From contig VEND01000037.1 in the NCBI GenBank assembly GCA_009711765.1, positions 1 through 55,811 of the forward strand: a stretch of DNA of 55,811 nucleotides, given 5' to 3'. This document shows positions 7,047 to 16,532 of this stretch, piece after piece. The position numbers and the translations under genes were made by a program. This DNA is from Bacillota bacterium (GTDB lineage: Bacteria; Bacillota; Clostridia; Tissierellales; MES13). Position 1 is the first letter of the stretch; every line of letters begins with the position of its first letter. The notes beneath the pieces are model-generated. The model ran no database searches. It had not been told where the DNA came from and saw only the letters and a program-made list of their open reading frames with translations.

Positions 7047-7913
7047 TTAACCAAATACTTTTATTAATCTGTTGTAGACTTCTTGTATAGAATTTATCTT
7101 TTTTAAAGACTTTTTCCCATTTAAAAGTTTATCTGTAATTGAATAGATACACTTACTTGCAAGACATCTAGGGTATCCTAAAACAAAGGGTTCTTGTTTC
7201 ATTACAGAATTCATTACCCTAACATCATCTAATATATACCCTAAATTATCTAAATTAATATTTAAAAAGTTTTTAGCAGTCTTTTTTAAAGTGTTAAAAG
7301 TTGATTTAGCCATTTTTTCGTTTGGTACCCTATTTATAATTATTTTTATATCCTTTTTTAAATTGTATTTAGATATTACCTTCATAACACTATAAGCATC
7401 AGTTAATGAAGTTGGCTCTGGGGTTGTTACTATTATAAGTTCCTGTGAGAAAGTAACAAAGGATAATAAATTTTTTGATATTCCAGCACCTGTATCTATC
7501 AAAATAGTATCAATATCCTTAAGTTTTAAAAACTCCTTTGCTAACTCTTCTTGTTTATCAACACTTAAAGTTGTCATTTCTAAAACCCCTGAACCACCTG
7601 GTATAATTTTTATCCCTTTAGGTCCTCTAAGTAGTGCATCATTTAAGTCTATATCTTTAAACAATACATCATACAGGGTATATTTAGGTGATACTCCTAA
7701 TATAACATCAATATTTGCAAGTCCTAAATCTGCATCTATTATAAGTACATTTTTACCCTTCTTTTGTAGTGTAATTGCAGTGTTTACAACAACATTTGTC
7801 TTTCCTACACCGCCTTTACCGCTTGCTATTGTATATATTTTTATATCTTTATTATTATTATCATTATCTTTATTTACTTTAACTAAGTTTCTAAGTTTCT
7901 GAGCTTGATCCAT
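7047..7913 (-). CDS. flhG: Flagellum number/placement ATPase FlhG (YlxH, MinD-like)
   Basis: A 288-residue MinD/ParA-type ATPase with a deviant Walker A (SGKGGVGKT, about 31-39), switch residues (DADLGLANIDVILG) and Walker B-like LIDTGAGI. The N-terminal MDQAQKLRNLV matches the conserved DQA peptide with which FlhG stimulates the FlhF GTPase. Known role: controls flagellar number and position and helps C-ring assembly. It overlaps the end of flhF by 23 nt, the classic flhF-flhG pair. Length is normal. Confidence 0.94.
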   Translation of the reverse strand: MDQAQKLRNLVKVNKDNDNNNKDIKIYTIASGKGGVGKTNVVVNTAITLQKKGKNVLIIDADLGLANIDVILGVSPKYTLYDVLFKDIDLNDALLRGPKGIKIIPGGSGVLEMTTLSVDKQEELAKEFLKLKDIDTILIDTGAGISKNLLSFVTFSQELIIVTTPEPTSLTDAYSVMKVISKYNLKKDIKIIINRVPNEKMAKSTFNTLKKTAKNFLNINLDNLGYILDDVRVMNSVMKQEPFVLGYPRCLASKCIYSITDKLLNGKKSLKKINSIQEVYNRLIKVFG

Positions 7914-9060
7914 CTTCTACATCTCCCCATATATACTTAAAAAGATTCTGCTTATTAGCTATCTCGATGTCATCGGGGACATTTTGTCCTGTACATATAT
8001 AACTTATTGGTTTATCTGTATAGGAACTAATATTTAATATATTACCATGATTTTCAGATTCGTCTAATTTCGTCAAAATAATATTATTATACCCTATTTT
8101 TTTATAATTCTCTATAATAGATGACAAATCCTTCTTATTTGTAGTAATACTTAAAACTAAATAGGTATTTTTCTCATCTATGGAAGTGAAATAATCATTT
8201 ACCTCATTTAATTTATCTTTATCTCTATGACTTCTTCCTGTTGAATCTATTAAAATTTTATCATAGTCTTTAAATTTATCTATGGCATTAATAAGCTCAT
8301 CCTTAGTAACTACAACCTCTAAGGGAGTATCTAAAATATTAGCATAGGTTTTTAATTGTTCAACTGCTCCTATTCTATAGGTATCTATAGTAATTAATGC
8401 AACATTTTTTTTCTTAGTTAAGGTTTCATTAGCAGCTAATTTTGCTATAGTTGTTGTTTTTCCTACCCCTGTCGGTCCTATAAATATTTGAATTCTTTCT
8501 TCATTTTCTATATCTGTATTTAAAAATTGAGTTAAATTATCCTTTAAAAATTTATATAAGTTAAGTTTATTTGCATCTTTAAAATCAATATTACTTTCAG
8601 TTAAGTAATTAAAAAATTTTTCTCTTACATTTCTATCTAAATCATAATCATCTAATATATCCTCTATGGGATATCTTTTATATTCAACCTTAGTTATCTC
8701 TTCAGTTTCTTTTTCTCCACCGTTAAGCTTAGATACTAGTTTTTTAAGTTCTTCCATTTCCTTTATAAGTTTTTTTTCATCACTATTTGTTTTTTCTTTA
8801 TTCGTATCATTCATTTGTTTATTTATTATATCTTTTTTTACATCTATATCATTAACCTTTTTAACATCCTCAGGTTTTATATTTTCTTCTCCTTCATCAA
8901 CTGCTGCAGTTACTTCTATCATTTTCTTTTTAAAATATTTAAATATTCCCTTTTGTCTTACAAATCTCTTACTTACAATAATAGCATCGTTTCCTAATTC
9001 ATATCGAATCCGAACCATAGCCTCATTCATATCATTAACTAGGTACTTGCGAATTTTCAT
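7891..9060 (-). CDS. flhF: Flagellar SRP-like GTPase FlhF
   Basis: A 389-residue SRP-family GTPase. N-terminal basic region (1-60), a charged linker (60-125), then N and G domains with P-loop GPTGVGKTTT (195-204), TIDTYRIGAVEQLKTYA (G2-like), LIDSTGRS (G3) and TKLDES (G4). FlhF recruits early basal-body components to the membrane at the site of flagellar assembly. The start has GGTGAG upstream and the gene overlaps flhA by 26 nt. Typical of the family. Confidence 0.94.
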   Translation of the reverse strand: MKIRKYLVNDMNEAMVRIRYELGNDAIIVSKRFVRQKGIFKYFKKKMIEVTAAVDEGEENIKPEDVKKVNDIDVKKDIINKQMNDTNKEKTNSDEKKLIKEMEELKKLVSKLNGGEKETEEITKVEYKRYPIEDILDDYDLDRNVREKFFNYLTESNIDFKDANKLNLYKFLKDNLTQFLNTDIENEERIQIFIGPTGVGKTTTIAKLAANETLTKKKNVALITIDTYRIGAVEQLKTYANILDTPLEVVVTKDELINAIDKFKDYDKILIDSTGRSHRDKDKLNEVNDYFTSIDEKNTYLVLSITTNKKDLSSIIENYKKIGYNNIILTKLDESENHGNILNISSYTDKPISYICTGQNVPDDIEIANKQNLFKYIWGDVEDGSSSET

Positions 9061-11128
9061 TTAATCTCACCATCCCTACTGCTTCAATTTCTACATTATT
9101 AGGTATTTCATTTAATGATAATACCGCTAAGTTAGGAAATGCCATTTCTATCATTCTTTTAAATGGACTCCTTATCCTAGGTGCTGCAAGTATTACTGGA
9201 TTCATTTGTTTAATACTAGCAGCTTCAATAAGTTCATGAATTGTTTCAAGTATCTTTGTATTAACATTAGGATCTATAGCTGGAAAGGAACCTTGAAATG
9301 ATTTTTGAATATTATTATGTATCATTTCTTCTAATTCAGGATGTATTGTTAGAACTTGTAATACATTTTCTTCATTAACATAATCCTTTACTATAGTCCT
9401 ACTTAATGCATGTCTTACATACTCTGTTAAAATTTCTGTATCCTTAGTATTAACAGCATGGTCTGCTAAGGTTTCTAAAATTGTTACTAAATCCTTAATA
9501 GCCACATTCTCCCTAAGTAAATTCCTTAATACCTTTTGAAGTTCTCCTATTGATAATAAGTCAGGAATAAGTTCCTCTATAACAGCATTATATCTTTCCT
9601 TTAAAGTATCTAATAATGTTTTTATTTCCTGTCTTCCAAGTAGCTCATGACTATGATTATTAATAACTTCCTTTAGATGAGTTATTAAAACCGTTGTAGG
9701 GTCTACTATTGTATATCCTTTCATTTCTGCCTTTTCCTTTAAATCTTCCTCTACCCATTTAGCAGGTAGATTAAAGGCAGGTTCCTTAGTATCTATACCC
9801 TTAATATCTATATTTCCATTACCAGGGTCCATAACCATTAAATGATCATGAAGTATTTCTCCTCTAGCTACTTCATTTCCCTTTATTTTTATTACATATT
9901 CATTTGTATCTAGTTGTAAATTATCCCTTATTCTTATTGGTTGAACTATTATACCTATATCAGATGCAGCTTGTCTTCTTACGGCTGCTATCCTTTCAAG
10001 TAAATCTCCCCCCGATGATTCATCAACTAAGGGTATTAATCCATAGGCAATTTCTACCTCAAAGGGTTCTACTTGGATATAATTTGTTACTTCTTCAGGT
10101 TCTTTAGTAGCACTTTCTTCTATCTCTAATTCTTGATTTTCTTTTTCTATTTCTTCTTGTTTATTATATTCATTTAATATATAAGCAATTGTCCCTGCAA
10201 CTATGGAAAGTCCTATAAAGGGTGGCGCAGGTAAAGCTGGTATAAGTCCCATTACAAATATTACTACAGAAGCTATAAAAATTACCTTTGGAAATGAAAA
10301 TAACTGCTGGGATAAATCAGTACCAAAGTTTTCATTAGTAGCTGATCTTGTTACTAATATACCACTTGCTATTGATATTAATAAAGCTGGTATCTGACTT
10401 ACTAGACCATCACCTATAGTTAATATACCAAACCTTTGTAAAGCTTCTACTAAGCTTAAACCTTCTTGCCAGGAAAATATTGCAATTCCTCCGATAAAGT
10501 TTATAATAACTATAACAATTCCTGCTATAGCATCACCCTTTACAAACTTACTAGCACCATCCATAGCTCCATAAAAATCTGCTTCATTTTGAAGTTTCTG
10601 TCTCTTTATTCTAGCTTCTTCATCTGTTATTATGCCTGCATTTAAATCAGCATCTATACTCATTTGTTTACCAGGCATTCCATCAAGTGTAAATCTCGCT
10701 GCAACTTCTGCTACTCTTCCAGCACCATTAGTAATAACTACAAACTGAACTACTACTATAATAATAAATATAATTGCTCCTACTATATAATTATTTCCCG
10801 TTACAAAACTTCCAAAGGCCTCTATAACTTGTCCTGCTTGTCCTCTACTTAATATAAGTCTAGTTGATGATATATTAAGACCTAATCTAAAAAGTGTAGT
10901 GATTAATAATAATGTTGGAAATATGGAAAATTGTAAAATTTCTGTTGTAAACATTGTTAAAAGTATAATTACTAGTGCAAAAGTTAAATTAAATGTAAGT
11001 AATAAATCAAGCATAAATGGAGGTAGTGGTAAAACTATCATAGCTACTATACCGATTACTCCAAATGCAGCTATAGCGTCCATATTATTACTCATTCTTC
11101 CTAAAAATCCTGTAGTTGGTTTTTCCAT
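9035..11128 (-). CDS. flhA: Flagellar type III export gate protein FlhA
   Basis: About 697 residues, the expected size. Eight predicted membrane segments occupy the first half, with the conserved FHIPEP-family stretch between them (FTLDGMPGKQMSIDADLNAGIITDEEAR). The cytosolic C-terminal half binds export chaperone-substrate complexes. FlhA forms the nonameric ring of the export gate and uses the proton motive force. I use ATG 11128, about nine bases after GAAGGGTG; a GTG at 11140 is in frame but sits inside the ribosome site. Confidence 0.96.
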   Translation of the reverse strand: MEKPTTGFLGRMSNNMDAIAAFGVIGIVAMIVLPLPPFMLDLLLTFNLTFALVIILLTMFTTEILQFSIFPTLLLITTLFRLGLNISSTRLILSRGQAGQVIEAFGSFVTGNNYIVGAIIFIIIVVVQFVVITNGAGRVAEVAARFTLDGMPGKQMSIDADLNAGIITDEEARIKRQKLQNEADFYGAMDGASKFVKGDAIAGIVIVIINFIGGIAIFSWQEGLSLVEALQRFGILTIGDGLVSQIPALLISIASGILVTRSATNENFGTDLSQQLFSFPKVIFIASVVIFVMGLIPALPAPPFIGLSIVAGTIAYILNEYNKQEEIEKENQELEIEESATKEPEEVTNYIQVEPFEVEIAYGLIPLVDESSGGDLLERIAAVRRQAASDIGIIVQPIRIRDNLQLDTNEYVIKIKGNEVARGEILHDHLMVMDPGNGNIDIKGIDTKEPAFNLPAKWVEEDLKEKAEMKGYTIVDPTTVLITHLKEVINNHSHELLGRQEIKTLLDTLKERYNAVIEELIPDLLSIGELQKVLRNLLRENVAIKDLVTILETLADHAVNTKDTEILTEYVRHALSRTIVKDYVNEENVLQVLTIHPELEEMIHNNIQKSFQGSFPAIDPNVNTKILETIHELIEAASIKQMNPVILAAPRIRSPFKRMIEMAFPNLAVLSLNEIPNNVEIEAVGMVRLNENSQVPS

Positions 11129-11152
11129 ATGTATCTTCACCCTTCTAATAAA

Positions 11153-12352
11153 TTAAAAATATTTCTTTTTTCTTTCCATTTCATATACTAATGCTAGTAT
11201 TTCTGCTACAGCTTGATAAAGTTCCATAGGAATTTCTTCATCTATTTCAACCTGTTTATAAAGTGTCCTTGCTAAGGGTTTATTTTCTATTATAGGAATG
11301 TCAGATTCATTAGCAGCTTCTCTTATCTGTTTTGCTATAAAATCTGCTCCCTTTGCTATAACCTTTGGTGCATCATCTTTATCTGTATCATATCTTATTG
11401 CTACTGCTAAATGTGTTGGGTTTGTAATAACTACATCTGAACTTGGTACTTCAGATATCATCCTATTCATTGCCATATCCCTTTGTTTTTGTTTTCTTTG
11501 GGATTTTATCTGGGGATCTCCCTCCATTTGTTTTGTTTCTTCCTTTATCTCATGTTTAGTCATCCTTAAATTCTTCTTAAAATCATACTTTTGATATATA
11601 AAATCTATTATAGCAAGTATCCCTAAAATTACTGCTAATTTTGTCATTAAACTTATAACAAAATCCTTAAAAAAAGGAAAAACTCCCCTTAAACCTATAT
11701 GGGTTACTGAAAATATTTTATCCATATTATCTTTTATAAAATCATAGGCTATAAAACCCACTGTTAGCATCTTAAAAAAGGTTTTTGCAAAGTCAAATAA
11801 TGCCTTTTTAGAAAATATCTTTTTAAATCCTTCTATAGGATTTAATTTCTTTATATCCGGTTTAAGTGGTTCTGTCGCTTTAATAAAGCCAGATTGTAAT
11901 AAATTAGAAAGCACTCCACCGATTATAATAACTACAAACATATAAGAAGTTATCTTTACATATTTAATAAATAGATGACTAAATAAATCAATAAGATTTC
12001 CCTTTGTAAATAGCATATTATAATTTGTATGTAGTGAGTATTTTAATAAATCATATATACTATAAAATATTTCATCCCCAAAAGCGGTTAATAAAATAAT
12101 CACTATGATAAGTATTATAACAGAACTTAGATCTTGACTTTTAGCGACTTGTCCTTTCTTTTTAGCATCGGCTAACTTTTTTGGAGTTGGGTCTTCTGTT
12201 TTTTCTTCATCGGCTAATAAAAAATTGCTTGGGAAATATTTTTTATTAACTAAAAAAGTTTCACAATATACTAATTCATAAGAAACTTTAATATGATTTA
12301 TAATACTGATTATAAAAAGTGCTAAAAGTATAAAATTAATCTCTTCTATCAA
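11153..12352 (-). CDS. flhB: Flagellar export switch protein FlhB with N-terminal extension
   Basis: A FlhB homologue with four membrane helices and the autocleavage site NPTH (311-314), followed by the cytosolic domain (HLAVAIRYDTDKDDAPKVIAKGAD). FlhB switches export from rod/hook to filament substrates. The family usually begins close to KTEDPTPKKLADAKKKGQVAKS; here about 46 residues precede it, including a hydrophobic stretch (INFILLALFIISIINHI). The start appears to be TTG 12352, nine bases after GGAGG at the end of fliR. No good ribosome site is seen nearer to the conserved part. FliR-FlhB fusions are known in Clostridia, so the extension may be a linker left after separation. The fliR stop at 12358 keeps the frames separate. 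Confidence 0.94.
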   Translation of the reverse strand: MIEEINFILLALFIISIINHIKVSYELVYCETFLVNKKYFPSNFLLADEEKTEDPTPKKLADAKKKGQVAKSQDLSSVIILIIVIILLTAFGDEIFYSIYDLLKYSLHTNYNMLFTKGNLIDLFSHLFIKYVKITSYMFVVIIIGGVLSNLLQSGFIKATEPLKPDIKKLNPIEGFKKIFSKKALFDFAKTFFKMLTVGFIAYDFIKDNMDKIFSVTHIGLRGVFPFFKDFVISLMTKLAVILGILAIIDFIYQKYDFKKNLRMTKHEIKEETKQMEGDPQIKSQRKQKQRDMAMNRMISEVPSSDVVITNPTHLAVAIRYDTDKDDAPKVIAKGADFIAKQIREAANESDIPIIENKPLARTLYKQVEIDEEIPMELYQAVAEILALVYEMERKKKYF

Positions 12353-12357
12353 AATGA

Positions 12358-13125
12358 TTATCCTCCAAATAGTGTTAATATCCTATCCATTTTATATGGT
12401 AAAGTTTCTATTATATCTATCATCTGATTTCCAATTGCCGGTAGTAAAACTATCATAGTTAATATCCCAACTAAAACCTTAAGGGGCATTCCTAGAATAA
12501 ATATATTTATCTGAGGCACTGTTCTTGCTAATAATCCTATAACTATAGTTGATAGTAATAATATAAATATTAAAGGTACAGCTATCTGAAAGGCTATAAC
12601 AAAACTTTCTGTAAATAATTTTCCTATTGTAGTAGCACCCATATTTTTAAAGTCATATTTAGTTAAAGGAACTAACTCAAAGCTTTTAGCTAGGGCATAT
12701 ATTAGATAGTGATGCCCATCAACTACAAAGAAAAGCATTAATCCGAGCCAATAATAAATTTTACCATATAAGGATACTCTATTTCCTGTAACAGGGTCAA
12801 AGGAACTTGCAATGGCAAAACCCGATTGAAAGTCTATCATTTGACCTGCCATTTGAAGACTTACAAATATAATATTAGTAAGATATCCTAATATAAGTCC
12901 AAATATTGTTTCTTTAATAATTAACATAAAATATATTAAAAGACTATTTTTAAATATTTCTTCATTTATTGCTACAACATTAAATAGTAAAAATGAAAAT
13001 ACTAATACAAAACCTATCTTTAAAAGTTTAGGCATTGATTTCATAGAAAATATTGGAGAACTAACCATGAAACTACCTACCCTTACTGATATTAAAAAAT
13101 ATAATTGAAATCCCTCTATACTCAT
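12358..13125 (-). CDS. fliR: Flagellar export gate protein FliR
   Basis: A 255-residue polytopic membrane protein with family features (RVGSFMVSSPIFSMKSMPKLLKIGFVLVFSF near the N-terminus, and QMAGQMIDFQSGFAIASSFDPVTG). FliR joins FliP and FliQ in the export channel. Order fliP-fliQ-fliR-flhB-flhA is canonical. Start ATG behind AGGTGA; stop TAA lies five bases before the flhB TTG. Confidence 0.95.
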   Translation of the reverse strand: MSIEGFQLYFLISVRVGSFMVSSPIFSMKSMPKLLKIGFVLVFSFLLFNVVAINEEIFKNSLLIYFMLIIKETIFGLILGYLTNIIFVSLQMAGQMIDFQSGFAIASSFDPVTGNRVSLYGKIYYWLGLMLFFVVDGHHYLIYALAKSFELVPLTKYDFKNMGATTIGKLFTESFVIAFQIAVPLIFILLLSTIVIGLLARTVPQINIFILGMPLKVLVGILTMIVLLPAIGNQMIDIIETLPYKMDRILTLFGG

Positions 13126-13133
13126 AAAATCAC

Positions 13134-13400
13134 CTAAACCACAGTAGTAATTTTATCAAATATACGATTTGCAAATCCTATTAATGTATTAAGCATAAAG
13201 GTTCCAAAAATTAATAAAGATATAAAAACTGCTAATATTTTAGGTACAAATGTTAAAGTTTGTTCTTGTACCTGGGTTGTGGCTTGTAAAATACTTATTA
13301 AAAGCCCCATACCTAATGCTACTAATAATATTGGGCCTGCTATAAACATAATCGTTGTAAATGCATCCTTCATTATATCTAAAACCATTGCTTGACTCAT
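13134..13400 (-). CDS. fliQ: Flagellar export gate protein FliQ
   Basis: An 88-residue protein with two membrane helices, MSQAMVLDIMKDAFTTIMFIAGPILLVALGMGLLISILQATTQVQEQTLTFVPK: the length and the QatTqiqEqTLtFvPK motif are diagnostic. It forms part of the FliPQR export channel. GAGGTGAG precedes the ATG. Nine bases separate it from fliP. Confidence 0.96.
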   Translation of the reverse strand: MSQAMVLDIMKDAFTTIMFIAGPILLVALGMGLLISILQATTQVQEQTLTFVPKILAVFISLLIFGTFMLNTLIGFANRIFDKITTVV

Positions 13401-13410
13401 TTTCTCACCT

Positions 13411-14175
13411 CTAATAAAAACTTTCTATAAGGGATTTTATTACTAAAAACCATCCATCAACCATTACAAATAAAAGTAATTTAAATGGTAATGAAATCAT
13501 AACCGGAGGTAGCATAAACATACCCATAGACATTAATATACTAGCAACTATTAAATCTATAACTATAAAGGGTATAAATAATAAAAACCCTATTTGAAAA
13601 GCGGTTTTTAATTCACTTATAACAAAAGCAGGAACTAATACTCTAAAGGGTGTATCTAGTCTTTCTTTAGGTAAATCAGATTTTGACATATTTATAAAAA
13701 GTGCTAAATCCTTTTCTCTAGTTTGCTTTAACATAAATTCCTTTATAGGTTCAGAGCCTACTTCTATAGCCTTATCTTGACTTATAGTTCCTTCTAAGTA
13801 TGGATTAATAGCATCATCAATAACCTCTCCATATACAGGTGACATTACAAAAAGTGTCATAAACAGAGCTAAAGCTATTAAAATCTGATTAGGTGGAGTT
13901 TGTTGAGTTCCTACTGCATTTCTAAGTAAAGATAATACTACAATTATCCTTGTAAAGGAAGTCATAAGTATTATAAATGAAGGCGCTAAAGCTAAAAAGG
14001 TAAAAAGTATTAAAAGTTTTAATGAACTGACAACTTCCTTAGGGTTACCATCTTCTCCTATATCAAATCCTAAACCAGGTATTTTAATTTCTAAAGGTTC
14101 AGCAGAAACCTTACTTGTAAAGGTAAATAGTATTAAAATTATTGTTAGTATAATAAATTTTTTTTTGTTTTTCAT
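13411..14175 (-). CDS. fliP: Flagellar export gate protein FliP
   Basis: A 254-residue membrane protein with a cleavable-looking signal sequence (MKNKKKFIILTIILILFTFTSKVSAEP) and the FliP family core (SFTRIIVVLSLLRNAVGTQQTPPNQILIALALFMT). It forms the central pentamer of the export channel together with FliQ and FliR. The start overlaps the fliO stop by 4 nt (ATGA type), so the two are coupled. Normal length. Confidence 0.96.
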   Translation of the reverse strand: MKNKKKFIILTIILILFTFTSKVSAEPLEIKIPGLGFDIGEDGNPKEVVSSLKLLILFTFLALAPSFIILMTSFTRIIVVLSLLRNAVGTQQTPPNQILIALALFMTLFVMSPVYGEVIDDAINPYLEGTISQDKAIEVGSEPIKEFMLKQTREKDLALFINMSKSDLPKERLDTPFRVLVPAFVISELKTAFQIGFLLFIPFIVIDLIVASILMSMGMFMLPPVMISLPFKLLLFVMVDGWFLVIKSLIESFY

Positions 14176-14525
14176 TTTTTTAACATACCTTTTCTTAATT
14201 TTTTATAATTTTCAAGTAGTGCTTCTTTAAAATCATATTTCCCTTCTTGAGAGTACTTTTCAATCTCATCTTCCTTAAGTTCAGTTAAAACTTGAATATT
14301 ATTTTCTGATACCCCTAATACAACATATTTTTCACCTAATTTAGCAATACATAATGAAGACTTATTATGTAGAGGTATTTTTTCAATAATCTTCATATTT
14401 TTACCTTTGTTATACTTCATCAAGTATTTATTACTTAACCTTAAACTTATATAGGCAAGTATTACTACTATAGGAAGTGCTACTAATAATTTTAGAAAAC
14501 TAAAAAGAAACGAAGTGTCATTCAT
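14172..14525 (-). CDS. fliO: Flagellar biosynthesis protein FliO/FliZ
   Basis: A 117-residue protein with one N-terminal membrane helix (LLVALPIVVILAYISLRL) and a small cytosolic domain (KNMKIIEKIPLHNKSSLCIAKLGEKYVVLGVSENNIQVLTEL), the FliO pattern. FliO assists assembly of the FliP ring. Low sequence conservation is usual; identification rests on the motif and on its place directly before fliP. Confidence 0.88.
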   Translation of the reverse strand: MNDTSFLFSFLKLLVALPIVVILAYISLRLSNKYLMKYNKGKNMKIIEKIPLHNKSSLCIAKLGEKYVVLGVSENNIQVLTELKEDEIEKYSQEGKYDFKEALLENYKKLRKGMLKK

Positions 14526-14538
14526 CTTATCACTCTTT

Positions 14539-14979
14539 CTATTGAACCATAAAGTCTGTTATATATACATCGTTGATTACATTTTTATCAAATATTACAT
14601 TTACCTTTTCTAGTATTTCTTTTTTTAATGAATCGGTTTTTTCAACGGTTTTAATATCATCAATTTCTTTACTTCTTAAAATCCTAATAATAATATCCTT
14701 TATTTGAAATTTCCTTTTCTCTAAAATCTCTATATCCTCTTTATTTTTATATGATAAAACAATTTTTGTTTTTAAATATCTATTTATTCTATCATTTTTA
14801 AGATTTACAACAATTTGTCCAACTTCATAATTAAAACTTGTATCCTTTTCTTTAAAAAGTTCAATGTCTTTAAATGTGTCTGTGGCTATATATAAATATC
14901 CCGTAACTGCTGCTAGAATAATTGCTATGATAAGTGGTATAATTATTTTTAATTTACTCTTTTTCTTCTTCTCTTCCAT
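14539..14979 (-). CDS. fliL: Flagellar basal body-associated protein FliL
   Basis: A 146-residue protein with a short basic N-terminus, one membrane helix (IIIPLIIAIILAAVTGYLYIA) and an extracytoplasmic domain related to stomatins (VGQIVVNLKNDRINRYLKTKIVLSYKNKEDIEILEKRKFQIKDIIIRILRSK). FliL rings the stator and tunes motor torque. It follows motB and overlaps it by 26 nt. Confidence 0.92.
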   Translation of the reverse strand: MEEKKKKSKLKIIIPLIIAIILAAVTGYLYIATDTFKDIELFKEKDTSFNYEVGQIVVNLKNDRINRYLKTKIVLSYKNKEDIEILEKRKFQIKDIIIRILRSKEIDDIKTVEKTDSLKKEILEKVNVIFDKNVINDVYITDFMVQ

Positions 14980-15739
14980 CTAAAATCACATCCCCATTAT
15001 GATCTATTACTATCAGGATATTTACCCTTCTATTAAGACTTTTATTTTCCGGTGAATCATTAGGTGCTATTGGCCTATACTTACTACACCCAGCCGCTGT
15101 AAGTCTTGTAGGGTCAATACTTTTTTCTTCAGCAAAATATCTAACAACTGATGTTGCTCTATCTACTGATAGTTCCCAGTTAGTTGGATACCTCTTTGAA
15201 TATATGGGAGTATTATCAGTATGGCCTTCAACTACAATTTCATTTGGAAATTGTTTTATAAGCCTTGATATTGTATTTAGAATTTCTTTACTTTCATATT
15301 TAAGGTCAGCCTCAGCTGGTTCAAATAGTATTCTTTCATTTATATCAACTATTACTCCCCTTTTATCTGCCCTTATTTTAACCTCAGCATCTAAACCTTC
15401 TTCTTTTATAAAATCATTTACTTTATTATACATCTGTCTTACTTTATTAAAATTAGTTATATCTTCTTGATTACTATCTTCATCATTAGGTATAGGAAGG
15501 GGCTGGTCAACTGGTACATCCCCCGGGGCTGTATCATTTTCAAATATTGTTACTTTACCTTGACCTATTAAAACACTTTGTAAAGCACTGGCAACTTTTT
15601 TAAATTTTATAGCATCTAAAGTGGAAAATGAATACAAGAGTATAAAAAATGTTAAAAGTAAAGTCATTAAATCTGAAAATGTAGTTAACCATCCTTGAGA
15701 AGAATTTTCTTCAGTCCTTTTTCTTTTTCGTCTACTCAT
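14954..15739 (-). CDS. motB: Flagellar motor stator protein MotB
   Basis: A 261-residue protein: basic N-terminus, one membrane helix with the ion-binding aspartate (FSDLMTLLLTFFILLYS, Asp23), plug/linker, and a C-terminal OmpA-like peptidoglycan-binding domain (VVEGHTDNTPI...NWELSVDRATSVVRYF). It anchors the stator to the wall and carries the ions that drive rotation. I cannot decide from sequence by eye whether it uses H+ or Na+; an adjacent Na+/H+ antiporter operon at 0-1.3 kb makes Na+ worth testing. It overlaps motA by 8 nt. Confidence 0.94.
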   Translation of the reverse strand: MSRRKRKRTEENSSQGWLTTFSDLMTLLLTFFILLYSFSTLDAIKFKKVASALQSVLIGQGKVTIFENDTAPGDVPVDQPLPIPNDEDSNQEDITNFNKVRQMYNKVNDFIKEEGLDAEVKIRADKRGVIVDINERILFEPAEADLKYESKEILNTISRLIKQFPNEIVVEGHTDNTPIYSKRYPTNWELSVDRATSVVRYFAEEKSIDPTRLTAAGCSKYRPIAPNDSPENKSLNRRVNILIVIDHNGDVILDGREEEKE

Positions 15740-16532
15740 TTTCAGTCACCGTTTTTAAATTTTCATTTGCATTTTCTTTTCTTTCACTTGGGGATAAATA
15801 AGTCTTAAGCCTTTCTTCAACAATTCTTGGATTATTACCAGCTTGAATTGCTAATATCCCCTCTATCATCATTTCCCTTGTAAAGAGTTCTTCTTCAGTT
15901 TGTGTTTTTAAATTATTAGCGATAGGTATTAACACTAAATTTGCAAATAAGGCTCCATAAAAGGTTGTAATTAAAGCTGTAGCCATACCTATACCTATAG
16001 CTGATGAATCCTCTAAATCACTAAGCATAACTATAAGTCCTATAAGTGTACCTATCATACCAAAAGCAGGGGCATAATCTCCCCAGCTTTGAAATATTTT
16101 CTGTCCTGATGAGTGCCTTTTTTCAGTTGCATCCATTTCAAGTTCTAAAATATCTTTTATAGTTTCAGGTTCTATACCATCTATAACCATCTGAATTCCC
16201 CTTTCAAGGAAATCATCATCAACATTTCTTATATCATCTTCTAAAGATAAAATTCCTTCTCTTCTTGATTTTTTAGATAGCCTTGAAAAAAGATTAACTA
16301 TCTCTTTTCTATTATCCATTGGTGCTTGAAAAATTTGTCTAATAACTTGTGGCACTGCCATTAAATCCTTTAAAGGATAACTAACCATTAAAGCTGCAAA
16401 AGAACCTATAATAACAATAATAAAAGCTGAAATGCTTAAAAAACTTCCTAAATCCCCTTGCATATTTATAGCTCCGAGTATTAGGGTTATCCCTGCAAAG
16501 ATAGCTATTAATGGCATTAAATTTCTTCTCAT
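15732..16532 (-). CDS. motA: Flagellar motor stator protein MotA
   Basis: About 266 residues with four membrane helices and the MotA/TolQ/ExbB-type core (FGMIGTLIGLIVMLSDL...ALITTFYGALFANLVLIPIANNLK). The cytoplasmic loop contains charged residues expected to contact FliG. I use ATG 16532, which overlaps the flbD stop (TAATG) and has GGAGGTG upstream; the frame runs back to 16553 without a ribosome site. It pairs with MotB. Confidence 0.95.
   Translation of the reverse strand: MRRNLMPLIAIFAGITLILGAINMQGDLGSFLSISAFIIVIIGSFAALMVSYPLKDLMAVPQVIRQIFQAPMDNRKEIVNLFSRLSKKSRREGILSLEDDIRNVDDDFLERGIQMVIDGIEPETIKDILELEMDATEKRHSSGQKIFQSWGDYAPAFGMIGTLIGLIVMLSDLEDSSAIGIGMATALITTFYGALFANLVLIPIANNLKTQTEEELFTREMMIEGILAIQAGNNPRIVEERLKTYLSPSERKENANENLKTVTENE

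Noticed and set aside
11153-13125. FliR-FlhB fusion protein
   Set aside because: FliR ends with a TAA at 12360-12358 and FlhB begins separately at TTG 12352, so they are two genes here despite the odd FlhB N-terminus.
14954-16532. Assigning MotAB as sodium-driven (MotPS/PomAB type)
   Set aside because: The critical Asp and helices are present, but residues that separate H+ from Na+ stators cannot be judged safely by eye. Left as MotA/MotB.
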